Notes under the pieces: generated by a model | Database searches by the model: none | What the model was told of the DNA's origin: nothing | The model's input: only the letters and a program-made list of their open reading frames with translations | Assembly (NCBI GenBank): GCA_011317545.1 | Contig: WUJK01000003.1 | Coordinates: forward strand, 2,294,001 to 2,358,000 | Reading direction: 5' to 3' | DNA length: 64,000 nucleotides | Source: Coniella vitis | Lineage: Eukaryota; Ascomycota; Sordariomycetes; Diaporthales; Schizoparmaceae | Position numbers and translations under genes: made by a program | Part shown: positions 1 to 11,700 of the stretch, one piece after another | Numbering within the stretch: the first letter of the stretch is position 1 | Layout of the letters: the number at the start of each line of letters is the position of its first letter

Positions 1-1192
1 CGGCCCCCCATTTCGCTAAATTGCCGTCGGGGTTCTGATCAAAGACGCTGGGTGCGGCTTCAACGCACAGCAGAACTGTCTGTAGCACTATGAGGATGAG
101 AATGAATGGCTCTGTCCATGGCTGGACCAAAAAGTCACAAAGACGCAACCTGATCGGATTGTCGGGAGAAAATATGCCCAGAGTCTTGCCTTTTAGAGGG
201 TTCGCGATGCGCCCCGGCATGCGCCCGGGCACGGGAGAGAGCGGGCCTGGGTTCGAGGGGAAAACGTACTCCGTCTGGCCCCTCTTTTCTGTGGGGCTCT
301 GGGTGTTTTGATAGAGTTGTGAAGGGTATGAGGTGTCGACGTCGTGAGGGATCGGAGGCAGGGGCGCCCGCGGTGTATCAGCACTCGGCGAGCGGGAGCG
401 CTGGCGTCGCTTTTGGCTTTCAAGGACCTCTGCTTCGCCACTGATATTCACCACACGCTGTGACATGGCGCGTACAATGGAACCCGCCTTCAACAGTGCG
501 CCGGACGTGGAGGTTGATCGGGACCGCCGGCGGCCAATCCCTTGGGCGTCGTCAGCCGTCAAATTCCTCCCAAAGCTCCTGATTTTCTGGGACCCTGTTC
601 CCCTCTCCAGATCAGCCCGAACATCCTGTTGAGAGACGGACCCCGTGTCGGAACGGATTGTCTGGAAGCTATCTCTGACCTGACCATCCTCATTGACACT
701 GAGTCCGTCAATCGGCTGAGCGGTCGACGTCAGAGGCACACGATCCGAGTCTTGCGCATTCTGGTCCTCAAAATAGGATGTTCCTTCGTAAGCGCCGATC
801 GGCGTGGTACCAATTTCCGACAGTGGGCGATCGTGAGGAGTGTTCCAGCCCGGTGGAATGGCGGTTTGGAAAGCGTTTGGGTCGATTGGCGATTCGGGGA
901 CCAGCAAGCCAGCAGGTGTCTGTGGTGTCAAATGCTGTTGCTGCTGGTAAGGATTTTCATCCCAGTACGTCACTATGCCAGGTAGATTGGCTGCCATTTG
1001 CGCCGTTGTTGGCGATGGCTGTCCCCGACCCACGCTGCTAATCTGCGCGCCCACGGGGGCACGTTGCCCGCCGGACGCACCACTGCGTTCTTGTTCATCG
1101 TCTGGCGGCCGTTGAAGATCTTGCAGAGGTATTTGTCGTGGTGGACCGTCTCGGTCTCTTTGTGAGGGCGGAGAGTTGGATGGGTCAGCCAT
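1..1192 (-). CDS. cch1: Voltage-gated calcium channel Cch1, N-terminal part (runs off the left edge)
   Basis: An uninterrupted minus-strand frame starts at the ATG ending at 1192 (MADPSNSPPSQRD) and stays open to base 1, giving 397 codons with no stop. The first roughly 310 residues are polar, Pro/Ser-rich and probably cytosolic and disordered. They are followed by a conserved block containing NPLKGKTLGIFSPDNPIRLR, then a hydrophobic stretch (EPFILILIVLQTVLLCVEAA) that fits the first transmembrane helix of domain I of fungal Cch1. Cch1 is the pore subunit of the high-affinity plasma-membrane calcium channel and works with Mid1. Full proteins have about 2,000 residues, so only the N-terminal fifth is present. 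The start is chosen because it is the first ATG after stops and leads directly into the disordered leader. Family recognition rests on the motif around the first helix; the rest of the channel lies outside the window. Confidence 0.8.
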   Translation of the reverse strand, partial: MADPSNSPPSQRDRDGPPRQIPLQDLQRPPDDEQERSGASGGQRAPVGAQISSVGRGQPSPTTAQMAANLPGIVTYWDENPYQQQQHLTPQTPAGLLVPESPIDPNAFQTAIPPGWNTPHDRPLSEIGTTPIGAYEGTSYFEDQNAQDSDRVPLTSTAQPIDGLSVNEDGQVRDSFQTIRSDTGSVSQQDVRADLERGTGSQKIRSFGRNLTADDAQGIGRRRSRSTSTSGALLKAGSIVRAMSQRVVNISGEAEVLESQKRRQRSRSPSADTPRAPLPPIPHDVDTSYPSQLYQNTQSPTEKRGQTEYVFPSNPGPLSPVPGRMPGRIANPLKGKTLGIFSPDNPIRLRLCDFLVQPWTEPFILILIVLQTVLLCVEAAPSVFDQNPDGNLAKWGA

Positions 1193-2965
1193 TGCGAAGG
1201 AAGCAGAGAGGTGCCGCGGCCGGCGAGGCTCAATATCAAGGGTCGGCTCGGTCGCTTGCTCGGTCGCTTGCTCGCTCGAGATGCGCCCTGAGCGCTCTCG
1301 GTCTGTGATAGGGCGTCGTCAGGGCTTGGACATGGCCCAAGGGACTAAACGAGCCCCAAGAGCGGGCGCTGCAGGGCGGCCTGTTGATCTCGTTCTGGGC
1401 CACAAGGTAAATGAGACGTTGGCGGGCGGGTAGCGATAGCGCTTGGAATTGCTTGGGGGAGGATGGGGACAGGCGCTTCCCGCGCTCGCAATATGTTCCT
1501 GCGTGGTACGGCAGCCGCGTGGCTGGTATGACAAGCTGGAGAGTCGACGCGAGGTTTTCGCTTTCGTATCGGTGCAATTATGGTGGAGGCTTCAGAGAGG
1601 TTGGAAAGTGCGGGAGTCAAAGGTGGTTTCGTTGATCGTTGGTCGTTGGTCGTTGGTCGGATCGTGATCGTGCTTGAAAGCGTGCGTGTTGTGTAGTTGA
1701 GTTGGTGTGGAGGGAGCGACTCCAAGCAACGCTTGCTGCTTACAATTTGGGGTCATGGGCTTCTTGCAACTGCACGGTGCAATTGACGAGGCTGATTCGG
1801 CCAAGAAGTCGAACAAGTAAGTACTTCTATAATAAAGAGTCTCGTCACACATGAAGAGATGGGCCTCCCCTTGCATGGCTGCTGAGTGGCAGAGCCAATG
1901 TGGCAGACGGGCATACGCGGCTGGGTTGGCCCAAACGTCAGGGACGCTCCCGTCGCACCGTGTAGCACCGGCACACAGCCCGTGTCGGAAACGTCCCTGA
2001 GGCGTGGAGTGGGTGGGGGAGCCCTGACAGTGGTAGCCCCAGTGGGCTCAGACGCCGACTAGCAGCGTCAACTGGTGCGTGAGCGCGCCCCCACAGTCAC
2101 CACCCACAACGTACTTGAGCCCTGGAAGGCACTGGGCAGCCCTGGGCTCCCTCTGGGGCACTCTGCGAAATAGCGCCCCACCAAGGTGTCAGCTTTTGGC
2201 CTGGCCACTGGTGACGGGTTTCGCTATGCGCTTCTACTCCTACTACCATAGCACTATGTATGTGAAAGTACATATGCCGACCTGCCGGCGACGCCAGATT
2301 ACCGTCGGTGCGCGACCCGTCAAGCAATGTGAACCCGGCTTATGGATATTATGGAGTGCTATGTATGTACGTATATAGCATATGATTAGATTGACGTTTT
2401 TCTCTTCTCTCTCTCTTTTTTTGGTTGCTGTGCAGATCCAGCAATCTACATACTAAAAGTATCTATGTACATGGTAGAGTACTCTGGCAGCTGCACGGCG
2501 CCCGAATTAGGACTAATAAATTCATGCAGCCCTAGCAACCTCAATGTATTGGGGCCTATAAGCTCTGCTGATTGGCCTTCCCATGAGATAATCCGCTCGC
2601 TGTGCCGTATCAGGTAGGCTGGCAGACTGCGTCACAACACACAGTACACAGTACAAGGTTTACATGACACTCTCGCCGAAGCTTATTTTCGGGCTTTCTT
2701 CCTTCTTCTTCCCCCCCCGGTTTGCTAGCTGGTCACCGGTCACAGCGATTGTGTATGATGTATTACTATGTATAGCGGCCATCAATCGTATTTGAGATGA
2801 GCAGAGAATTTATTTGCTCCGACATGGACTTATCAAACCTGTGTCCACTGGGCTGCACTGCCCACTGCTCACTGCCCACCCCACTTCATTGGTCATTCAT
2901 CAAGCGCAATATCCCTCACAACAGCAGCAATATCAGAGACTCCAGGTCTACCGTTCCCATCCAGT
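1193..2965. other. Intergenic region between cch1 and the SnoaL-like gene
   Basis: No convincing coding exon on either strand. It should hold the 5' region of the left-facing channel gene and the 3' region of the SnoaL-like gene. A pyrimidine-rich stretch lies at about 2396-2421. One TACTATGT motif (reverse of ACATAGTA, see findings) lies at 2764-2771. Confidence 0.5.
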
Positions 2966-3412
2966 CTATTGTCCCAGGACAAGATACGTGAGTTCGATCT
3001 TCACCTCTGCCAGCAGCCATTCACCGTCTACCCACTTGAAGACATCGTGATAGTGCCCGCCTCCAGTCATGCGAGACGCTGGATCCGGGTTGATTCCCTT
3101 GTCGACAACAATGAATTGTACTGGGAAAATCGCCCTGACTTTCTCTGAGGATACCTGCTCCAGCTCTGGTGCGCCGACAATGTGTATGGATTGCTTGGTG
3201 TTGAGAACTTGGCGGAAATGTGCTACCCATGTGTCTCTTGATGTGAAGCTTGGATAGAGGCCGCTGGGAGAAACGCCGTTGTCGACAAACTCAAACGTAA
3301 ATTCTGCGAGGACAGTCCTGTCCATGACATCCCACAGGCCCGAGTCGGCGCAGCGGCAATACCGCCCCTTGGTTTCAACGATGGCTTGAGCAACGTCTGC
3401 TGAGGGCCTCAT
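2966..3412 (-). CDS. SnoaL-like / NTF2-fold small protein
   Basis: Single-exon frame of 148 residues starting at MRPSADVAQAIVETKGRYCR. Size and pattern fit the SnoaL-like (NTF2 superfamily) fold: an N-terminal helix pair, then alternating strands that include FTFEFVDNG, HIVGAPELEQ and the closing HYHDVFKWVDGEWLLAEVKI. Members of this fold include small polyketide cyclases, dehydratases and many uncharacterised enzymes, so no reaction can be assigned. The frame is open 36 codons further upstream (to 3520), but that leader does not look like the family, and a TATATA element at about 3468-3474 falls within it. I therefore prefer the internal ATG. No introns and no signal peptide. The gene faces the Cch1 gene's upstream side and is not part of an evident cluster. 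Confidence 0.7.
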   Translation of the reverse strand: MRPSADVAQAIVETKGRYCRCADSGLWDVMDRTVLAEFTFEFVDNGVSPSGLYPSFTSRDTWVAHFRQVLNTKQSIHIVGAPELEQVSSEKVRAIFPVQFIVVDKGINPDPASRMTGGGHYHDVFKWVDGEWLLAEVKIELTYLVLGQ

Positions 3413-4630
3413 GATGTAGGACTGTGTGATTTGGTTGAAGATGCGAGAACTAGATTTTGTCGCTGTGTATATATCGTGTACAAGTTGAATGGAGGGAAGT
3501 AGAAGAAGCTGTCCAGCCAAGGTTGTACTAGAGACATCCTCACAGCTGCGGCGGCTTTAGACGGCTTTTATACACCTGCGTTGGTGGATTTTCGGCTCTT
3601 TTGGGAGTCCTGACACTGCGCTGTCAAGATGGAGGCCATTCCTTTCGCCCAGCACTTCGCATTTCGACTTCTCGATGCCTGTCAGCAACGGGACGACGCA
3701 GAAGCGCTCTACCCCTGGCTCAACCGAGGCCTGCACAGAGGTCGGATTCCACGGGACAACACAGGTGGCTTATTATTGCCGCCGAGGCCGTCTAAGCGTA
3801 AGCGTAAGCTGCCCGCCTCTAAGACTTGACCTCACCAGAATCGTGGGTTGTGTTTCCTCGCGCCCTTGCTTGCAAGCGCCGCCCCGAGTCCATCCTTTAC
3901 ACGGGGTATGTCGGAACACCACCATAAGCTTAAGTTGCTGTTGCTCCGAGAGTCCGTCCGAGCAGGACTGAACTAATTCTCACAAACACTCGTTGGAACT
4001 GGTCTTTTGAGCATCAAGAGCGCGTATTGGCTTTCGTTGGTGGTCCAGTATGAGCATGGAATGGGCGTTAGAGAAGTACATAGTAACGGTGATATCGCAG
4101 TACAGTAACAATTATCAGGGCCCTCGAAAGCCCTGTAAGTGATGAGCTGCATTCTAGGCAAAGAAGGAAACCGCGGCCCTTGGGAGGGTCGGGGGGGGGG
4201 GGGCAGGGGCAAAGCCACGGTTACAGTGCATGTTCAACGTGTACCTGGATACACAGTACACAGGCAGTAGTTGATTACATAGTATTAGCTGCTACAGGCC
4301 CCAATTGCCGCTGCCCGGGTCTGCACGACAAGTCGGCAAACGGTCGCGTCAAAGAAACCGCGACTCGGTTGCTTGCATCATCAAGATAGGCGGGCTTTTG
4401 CGCATTCTGACAACCTCAAACCATCATCTCAACTTGCGATTGTTTTTTCGCCCACGCCACGCCGTGCAACAAACTACCATTGGGCCGCCGAGCCCTTCGT
4501 TATTTCCGACTACAGACCTGCCATGAGAGACTTTGCACCTGCATTTATTTCCTTGCCCGACTTGTCCCAGTCGTAGACGCGTGCTTATACTCGCGCTTCC
4601 TGCGCAAGCGACAGCAGCAGACCCTTCACA
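3413..4630. other. Intergenic region with a possible short ORF
   Basis: Divergent promoter region between the SnoaL-like gene and the PHD-finger gene. It contains TATA-like sequence on the minus side (about 3468), a run of twelve or more G around 4190-4202, and two ACATAGTA motifs (4078, 4277). An ATG-initiated 66-codon frame at 3629-3829 (MEAIPFAQHFAFRLLD...) has a good start context but no recognisable homology and is not called as a gene. Confidence 0.4.
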
Positions 4631-7361
4631 ATGCCGTCAAGAAAGCGCACCCTTCAAGATGCTGATACGGCGCCCGCCGAGCAGCTAAAATCAGACTCGC
4701 TGGTACATCGGCTGCGCAATTGCTTCCATTTCGCGAACCTGTACCAGTGGATTTGTATCTTTGGAAAGGTTGTCAAGATCGACGACAACCTGGATATCGA
4801 GGTACGGGGGCTAGGAGTAATTCCCATCAGCAGCAAGATGCATAGTCGATGCTAAACCCTCTTGACCTACAGGATCTCGAGGAGGAATGTCTTAAGCACG
4901 GCTCCATGGCCCTGCAGGACATTGGTTTGTCCCTGTTGAAGCATATTTCCTCGCACCGCGGATTGACGTACGTTCCCCAGGGCGCGACCTCCTCCATCAA
5001 CGCGCCCGACTCACATCCTGTGATCCACTAGGCACGAGATATTTGACGAATACACTCGAAGGCAATTCGATGCCAAGCTGCCACATAAGAAGAACCCTTT
5101 CGGGAAGGGCGAGGTTGTGACCAAATTTTCCGAGTTCGACCTCTTCAAAAAGGTGCGTCTGCATGCTTTCGCTCGAAAACCACCAGCACTTTGCTTCTAA
5201 CTCCACATTGCAGCTTCGAGTTCTGTGGCAAATGACGCAGATTGTCATGATGAAACCAGAACACATCCGACCGAATATGGACGAGCAGAAAAACGATGAA
5301 CAGACCGCCTGGGTGAGCCACCTGAGACACCCTATCAGACATGGACCCATCACTAATATTGGAGCAAAACAGAGGATCGAACCGTATGGCTGGGATCGCA
5401 AGGATCGGGAGTACTACGTGCTCGATGACAATCGTCTCTACCGCCTCACAGCTGCACCTCCTCCTGCCGCTCCTCCAAAGAAGACTTCGCAAAAAGCCAA
5501 AGCTGCCGCACGGGCAGCGAAGCGCAGGCGCCTCGCAGCAGCAGCTGCCGCCGCCGCCGCCGTCGAGAGCAACGACGATGATTCCGACAATGTCAGTGTC
5601 GCCGAAGACAACGATGAAGGAATGGACCAAGATGACCAAGATGATCCATTGGGTGGTGCTACCTGGGAATGCATCGCCATCACCCTTGACGAAGTTCGGG
5701 ATTTCATCGAACCTCTACAGAAGTCCAAGGATCCAAATGAGAAGATACTCCGCGGTCAAATTGAAGAACACATGCTTCCGCTGCTTGAAAAACAAGAAGA
5801 GTCAAAGAAGCGGAAGATGCTGCAGAGAGAAAAGGAGCTACTGAATCTGGAAAAGATGGCACATGCAAAAAGATCCAGCCGTATTGCTGGCAAGGCTGAG
5901 CAGCAGAGGCAGGAGGAGTTCGAGCGCCAAGAAAGAGAGAAGAGGCGTGCGGAAGAGGCGGCTGCAAAGAAGGAAGAACAAAAGAAGTTCAAATTGGAGA
6001 AGGAGCGCGACAATAGGATGAAATCGCGTGACCAACGCCTACGTGAGCGCGAAGCGCGCCGTATTCAACACGAAGAAGAACTCTCACAACTGTCCGAAGG
6101 CAGCAAGGGCCCTGAAGCAGCACGCTTGTCAGAACGTCGTTTGAAAGCAGAGATCGAGAAGAGTAAGCAAGCTCTCAGAGATTTGGAAGAGGAAGAGGAA
6201 GATTGGACATTCGACTGCGTCTGCGGATTGCACGGACAGGTTGATGATGGCGAGCATAGCGTCGCTTGCGAGAGGTGCAATGTCTGGCAACACAGCAAGT
6301 GTCTTGGTATCAAGGAGGAGGAAGCCGAGCGAGAGGATTTCCACTTCATCTGCCAACACTGCCAACGGACTGAACGCGAGAGGAAAGAATACCAACAGCA
6401 AAAACCTCCCCCGAAAATCAAGATCAAGCGCAAAGAGCCTACGGCTGCCTCTACAACACCCACAAACAAGCCTGTCTCCACGACTCCGATCCCTTTGCCC
6501 AATATTCCTGGCATGGCCAATTTCGCGAGCAAGGTTCTGCCGCACGCAAAACCAGTTCAGCTCAATGGAGTGTCACTGCTGTCCCCCAGCGCATCGGATT
6601 CGACCAAGCTACCCAAGCCTTCACCTCAAAAGCACACTTCTCCCCAAGAGAGCAGCTCCAGCACAAGTGCGCCTCTGACTTCGGGCCCCTCGCTGCCGAC
6701 TGCTTCATTGAGGAAGAGTTCCCTAAACGGCGTGTCTCACAACCCGTTTTCCTCGCCGCATCCGAATCTTCAGCCGCCTGATCAGTCGCCCAACAAGTCC
6801 CGTGCATATGGAAGCATCTTTACTTCTTCCAGTCCTACGGCTCAAGATACAACCGACGTGTTCAAAGACTCACATGATCGACCATCATTATCACCGGCCG
6901 CAGCCAAGTCCACATTGCCTGGTCACGAGCCGCCCTCAAGGGAGCCCGCGACAAACAAAGCAGCAGGCGTAGCGTCCCCGCAGAAGTCAGCCAACACGCC
7001 AATTAGCTCTACAAAAGTACACGATCAGTCGAGAAGTTCTCCAGCGTCTATAGCAACGCCACGTTTGAGTCCATCACGCCTGGAAGATAGCGACCCCCTA
7101 CCGTCTGCGCGAGGTGGCCTTTCGCCTACAAAAGTTTCACCTTCATACAGGCGGTCTGTCTCGTATGGGCACGGCACAGCAGATGGCCAAAATGGCATCC
7201 AGTCCAGTCCGACGCCAGCCATCCTACCTCCAGTGACGGCACTCTCACCCTCGCCAACGAAACCCGACCCTACGCCTCCTGTCAAAGTAGACGAACCGCC
7301 ACGACCGGGGGTCCCACGCAATGCGGAGCTGCATTCATCCCCAGTGCAGCCCAAGTCGTGA
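4631..7361 (+). CDS. RSF1-like chromatin protein with WHIM-type region and PHD finger
   Basis: Five exons fit by phase: 4631-4801, 4873-4967, 5032-5152, 5214-5312, 5373-7361, giving 824 residues. The small first exons encode FHFANLYQWICIFGK and the helical WHIM-like segment. The motif RIEPYGWDRKDREYYVLDDN followed by TWECIAITLDEVRDFIE matches the equivalent region of human RSF1, the partner of the SNF2H/ISWI remodeller. A long charged coiled coil follows (roughly residues 350-460; KRSSRIAGK, many E/R/K). The PHD finger has CVCGLHG, ACERCNVWQHSKC and FICQHC spacing (Cys4-His-Cys3). The C-terminal third is Ser/Pro-rich and disordered. Known biology: PHD fingers of this kind read histone H3 tails. 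Inference: a nuclear subunit of an ISWI-type complex. An Ala run near residue 210 is low complexity. Calling it an RSF1 orthologue rather than another WHIM/PHD protein is less certain than the domains. Confidence 0.8.
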
Positions 7362-8739
7362 TACAGGAATAGAAAACTTAGTACACATACCGGAGGGCCG
7401 GGGAGTAGATTCCATAGTACTGCGAGAGGGGGTTTCCTCTTGAAAACGAAAATAGTCATAACCTGGGACCACGTTGAGGCTCTCACCTCGGAGACGCCGA
7501 ACCAGACAATGAATTGGCGACGCTTTCACGAATGATATCTGCAGCTGATCATGATCGCAAGATCTTTGATCATAAACTCTCGAAAGGCGGAAGATCCGTG
7601 GGATATTCTCAAGGTCATGTTGCGGACGGGCGAAGCGCTCTACACAGAACCAAGAACATCCATGGTCGGCACGTGTTGAAGAATGAAGAATGTAGATAGT
7701 GAAGCGAAATCATCTGAGCCTCACGTACAGACACGAAAGGTCGCACTTATTCTACCTTGTTCCAAGTTTGATGAGCGACGAACCACGAAAGCGCCGGCCC
7801 TCAGCCTTGGTGGAATATAACTATGATGGTGCGTCTTTGGTTCTGTTAGCTCACATCACTCCGGGCGTGGCTTTACGCGATGGGCTTTTCTAGAAGCGCT
7901 TGCTCGTAGTGCTCGAGTCGTCTTGCCACTGTCGACCTGAGTAAAAGCAGGCGACCAGCAGAGTGAGAGCTCACAAAGCCGAGCGCTATGTAGGATAAAG
8001 AAACGCATGAGCGCCCCGGTCCAAGAATGCAATGCACAGGACGGGGAGAGGGAGATTCCAGGGGACTCACTATGCCCTCATAGTTGAAGATAGTCAACAT
8101 TGCAGTACGATATATGCGAGCCAGTCCATGGCGGAACGACCCGAACCAAAGCTAACCACGCGAGCAGCTCCTTGAAGGAAACCCAGTTGGATCATAGCAT
8201 TCACTAGTACCACGTAGCAGCCATGTGGGTGCTATGCCTTACCCGCCGTCCCAACCCATGTGTACTGATTGGGGAACGAGTAGGATGTGATTGCTCAGCA
8301 AATCAACCACGTGAGAAACACGCAGAGAGAATTGCTGATTTTGATACATTTATTCTTGGCGTATAAAGAAAGAAGAGAAAAAAATGTTAAAACAAGCCAC
8401 AGTGCCTATTATTCCTCCACAAGAATCTGTAGACGGACAACCCCGACTGGTGAGTCCTCCCAACACACGCCCCCCCCCCCTTCTTCCTGGCGTTTTTATT
8501 CGTTTTGGATGCCGTCACAAGACCAGACTAGAGTTTTTCACGTGGAAGCCATCAGAAACGCTTGTTTGCTTTCTTCGTTTTCCTTCTTCTTCTGCTACTA
8601 CTGCTACTACTACTACCACTATTATGTACCTGGGTACGACTAGGCTCGTTTCTTCTTGCCCTTGGCAATACTCAACCGCCGCTAGCTAGAAAGACAGGCA
8701 CTTTGGACCATTGGGGAGCACTGGCCCACCTCCAATGGG

Positions 8740-8741
<2 letters not shown>

Positions 8742-8776
<35 letters not shown>

Positions 8777-8777
8777 G
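8742..8777. repeat. CAGA tetranucleotide microsatellite
   Basis: About eight to nine tandem CAGA units (agacagacagacagac...) ending in aggcagacgg. Non-coding by position. No other function is visible. Confidence 0.9.
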
Positions 8778-11700
8778 GCAGACGGCAGAGGTGGTAGGGT
8801 TGGGCAGTCCACGGAGAAGAGCACAAAGTACACCATGGGATTCTGGAAAAGTACTCACTGACGGAACTGTTCTTTTTCTCTGCCCCCCAGTGTGTTTATG
8901 TGTGTGTGTGTGAGAGAGAGAGAGATCGGCCTTGTCAGCTGCCTAGCCTTAATCCTAAATGCTTCAGCTAGGTTGCCATGGAGTTAGTGAGGTAGGCCAA
9001 GCTAGACACTTTTAGCCTGCCCGGTGACAGCTGTGTGATTCGTGGAGATAACGTGGGCGATGGGTTTGTGAGTTGAGAGTTTTGTGTGTGTGCGTGAGTG
9101 AGTGGTTATGTCTGGCGAGTTGCGTGTATATACGTAAGCGTGCGAAGTTGTTGCGCTGCGCAGTAGAACAGCAACGTAGTCTTTCTCCCAGGACCAGGGC
9201 TCCAGAGACGGGATGAATTTTCCACTGTCAGCTCACGTCTTATCAACTAGCGAAATAGAGTGCAGACTTGCGCGTGGGAATTACGTGGGAATGATGAAAG
9301 TTTAAATAAGAAGGGAAGTGACGAAGGCTTCAGTTTCGGTTCGCGACCAGTCAGCTTTTCACGCGGCAGAAAGTGCCGATTCGTCCACCAAGGCAGCAGC
9401 AGGAAGAGGAGGAGGAAGTCACGAGTCAATCAAATGCATGAGCCTTTTCCCATTGGAGGGGATGATACTGTTGGTGTCGCAATTCCCCAAGTGCTTGCTA
9501 GACTCTTTCGTTCGCTTCTAGCATGATGTCGTTGACATGTCACATGGGAATCTCCGTGTGGTGCTCTGAATCAGCCTGCCAATCACCTGGGAGACTCTGC
9601 AAGCAAAGCGGAGGATATGGACAAGGAGCGGCAAATAGATGAGCATTGCATTTGTAAGCAGAGGCGAGGGAGGGTTCAAGATACGTGTTCATGATCGCTG
9701 TGGCGGCGGTGGTGGTGACGGGGGCCGTCTGCTGGGAAACGACCAGGCGATGGGCAAGAGAAGACGAAGAAGCGAGCAGCGAAATGGGCGTTACGGGAGA
9801 CATGGCGAAACGTAGACGTGGTGGTCGACTCTCATTCTGCAACTCATTTTGTCTGTAGGATCAGTGAAGCACCTACTCAACCTGGATGCTATTCGGTGCT
9901 CTTTGTTTTGAGCATCATGTACGCTCAGGACCTTTCCAATAGTGTAAAACAGTCCATACAAAAGTTCACCCACGCAAACGGAAAGGCATTTCTGTGGTGG
10001 TTGAACAAGGACCAGCAACAAGAACAAGTACAGGGACAAGTAGAGGAGCAGTCTCGTGATCAACTTGGCCGCAATGGACAACAAGCAGTCTTGGGACGTC
10101 TGCCAAGCCAAAACGGTGTCGACATGTCGCCTAGCCAGTTGATGCCCAGTCCAATGGCGCCGGTCTGTCATCTTGTAACAGGCAAATTCCTGATTGGTTT
10201 GTTTTGCTTCCGTGTATTGTTGTTTCTCCTTTTGCTCTCTCATTCTTTGATGTTCCACGGGGGTCGATGTGCTATTCAATGTCAGTCAAAAAGCCGACAG
10301 ACAGTTCCTGTATCGAACAATAGCCTGTCAAAACAACATGCCCATTGATCAAAGCCGGACAAATGGGCCGTCGTGGGCCTCTTGTTTTTTGTTTTCAAGA
10401 TGGTGGTGAAAGACAAGGCAGACAAGATATAAAGCAAGGTCTGCTATTAAATAGCCGTCGCAGCTGGTAAAAGGCATGAAGCAAGCAAAGAAGCAGTCAC
10501 CAACCAGGCAGGCAAACAAGCAAACACACCTGGACACGTTGGCAAAACGTACATGGCAGCATCTTGGAAATTCGAAGCAACACACACCGACCCCCCCAGA
10601 CGCACACAATACCTCCACACCACCACCCTTCCAACCGGGTACGCTCACATGCCAGACTCACCCCCCTCCCCCCATGCACCCTCACACTCACGCATCAACG
10701 GCATCCCAGGGATAAGGTTACCTGCAGATGTGGGATGTAACCTTGGCAAGGCACTCCCCAGATCCCTTGCAGCAGCTTGTGTGCGTGGGAAGAGGAGTTT
10801 CCCGGTGCCCCCTAACCCACATGCAGCCTCCTGTGCCTGACTGCTCTCTCTGATGCCTCAGCAGCTGGGGCGAGTGGGCGCGCAAGTGACTCGCGTGAAG
10901 TGAAGCTGAACTGGACGGAATGGCTGGGCTGACTGGCAGACCACACACTTCCACACGGCCATAGGCTAGTGTGGATCATTCACCAGAGAAACAGCCTCCT
11001 GGCGCGGCCTGCGTTCCGCTGGGTCCAGTCCCCGTCCCCGTCCCCAGCACATGCTCGGCTTGGCCCTCAGTTGCCCTCCCCGAGCTCGTTGGATCCGGCT
11101 AGCCGTTTGCCGTTGGTCCGGTGGTTCGTTTGTTCGCTTGTTCGTACTGTACTGTCGCTTCTTGCTGTTCGAATAGACAGCAGCTAATGCAACTACCCGT
11201 TAGACTGCGCACAGATCGATTGCACCAGTCCTCCACCAAAGTCCAGCAACCAGGTCAGGCAGCCAGGCTTGGCCCGGGGTGTGGGGGTGGTTGCAGGAAC
11301 CGGCTGCCGTCCAATCCAGCTGTATATCTGTCTGCCAGTGCCAATTCACTTTGTCCACACCACACAACCAGCAACAGGCCACGCAGAGAAGCCCGTGCCA
11401 GGAAGCAGTGCTATCCCAAGCCCAGAAACGCACCACTCGGCCAGCACAAGCGCTCACGCTCACTGCCGCACCTGGGTGGTACTTTTGAGCGTTTTGCACT
11501 CGAGGCACGAGAGCAAGCAAACAACAGAGCCCCCCAGGTGGGCGCTGGCGCTTTGCAGCAAGCTACCAGGCTACCTAGGTACTCCTGGAACGAGCCTAGT
11601 TCGCTTTCCCACCCATCCCGCGTCGGGGGGGGGGGGCGGCCCAGCCCCAGTGTGGGATAGGCCTGCAGGCCTGTTGGGCCTGACGTCAAGAACACCGCGG

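Noticed and set aside
3629..3829. 66-codon ORF with good start context
   Set aside because: No homology, no splice structure, Arg/Lys-rich tail typical of chance frames; mentioned only in the intergenic entry.
7770..7940. Possible two-exon micro-gene on the plus strand (MSDEPRKRRPSALVEYNYD, GTGCGT donor, CTCAC branch, CTAG acceptor)
   Set aside because: Splice signals look good but the product is only 34 residues, has no recognised family, and overlaps a minus-strand frame of similar plausibility.
7873..8100. 75-codon minus-strand frame (MLTIFNYEG... LEHYEQALLEKPIA)
   Set aside because: Some protein-like character, but an apparent GTGAGT...CATAG intron inside it breaks frame, and I cannot decide a gene model.
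9791..10348. Overlapping 162- and 176-codon frames on opposite strands
   Set aside because: Mutually antisense with no domain or signal; composition fits non-coding upstream DNA of the HMG gene.
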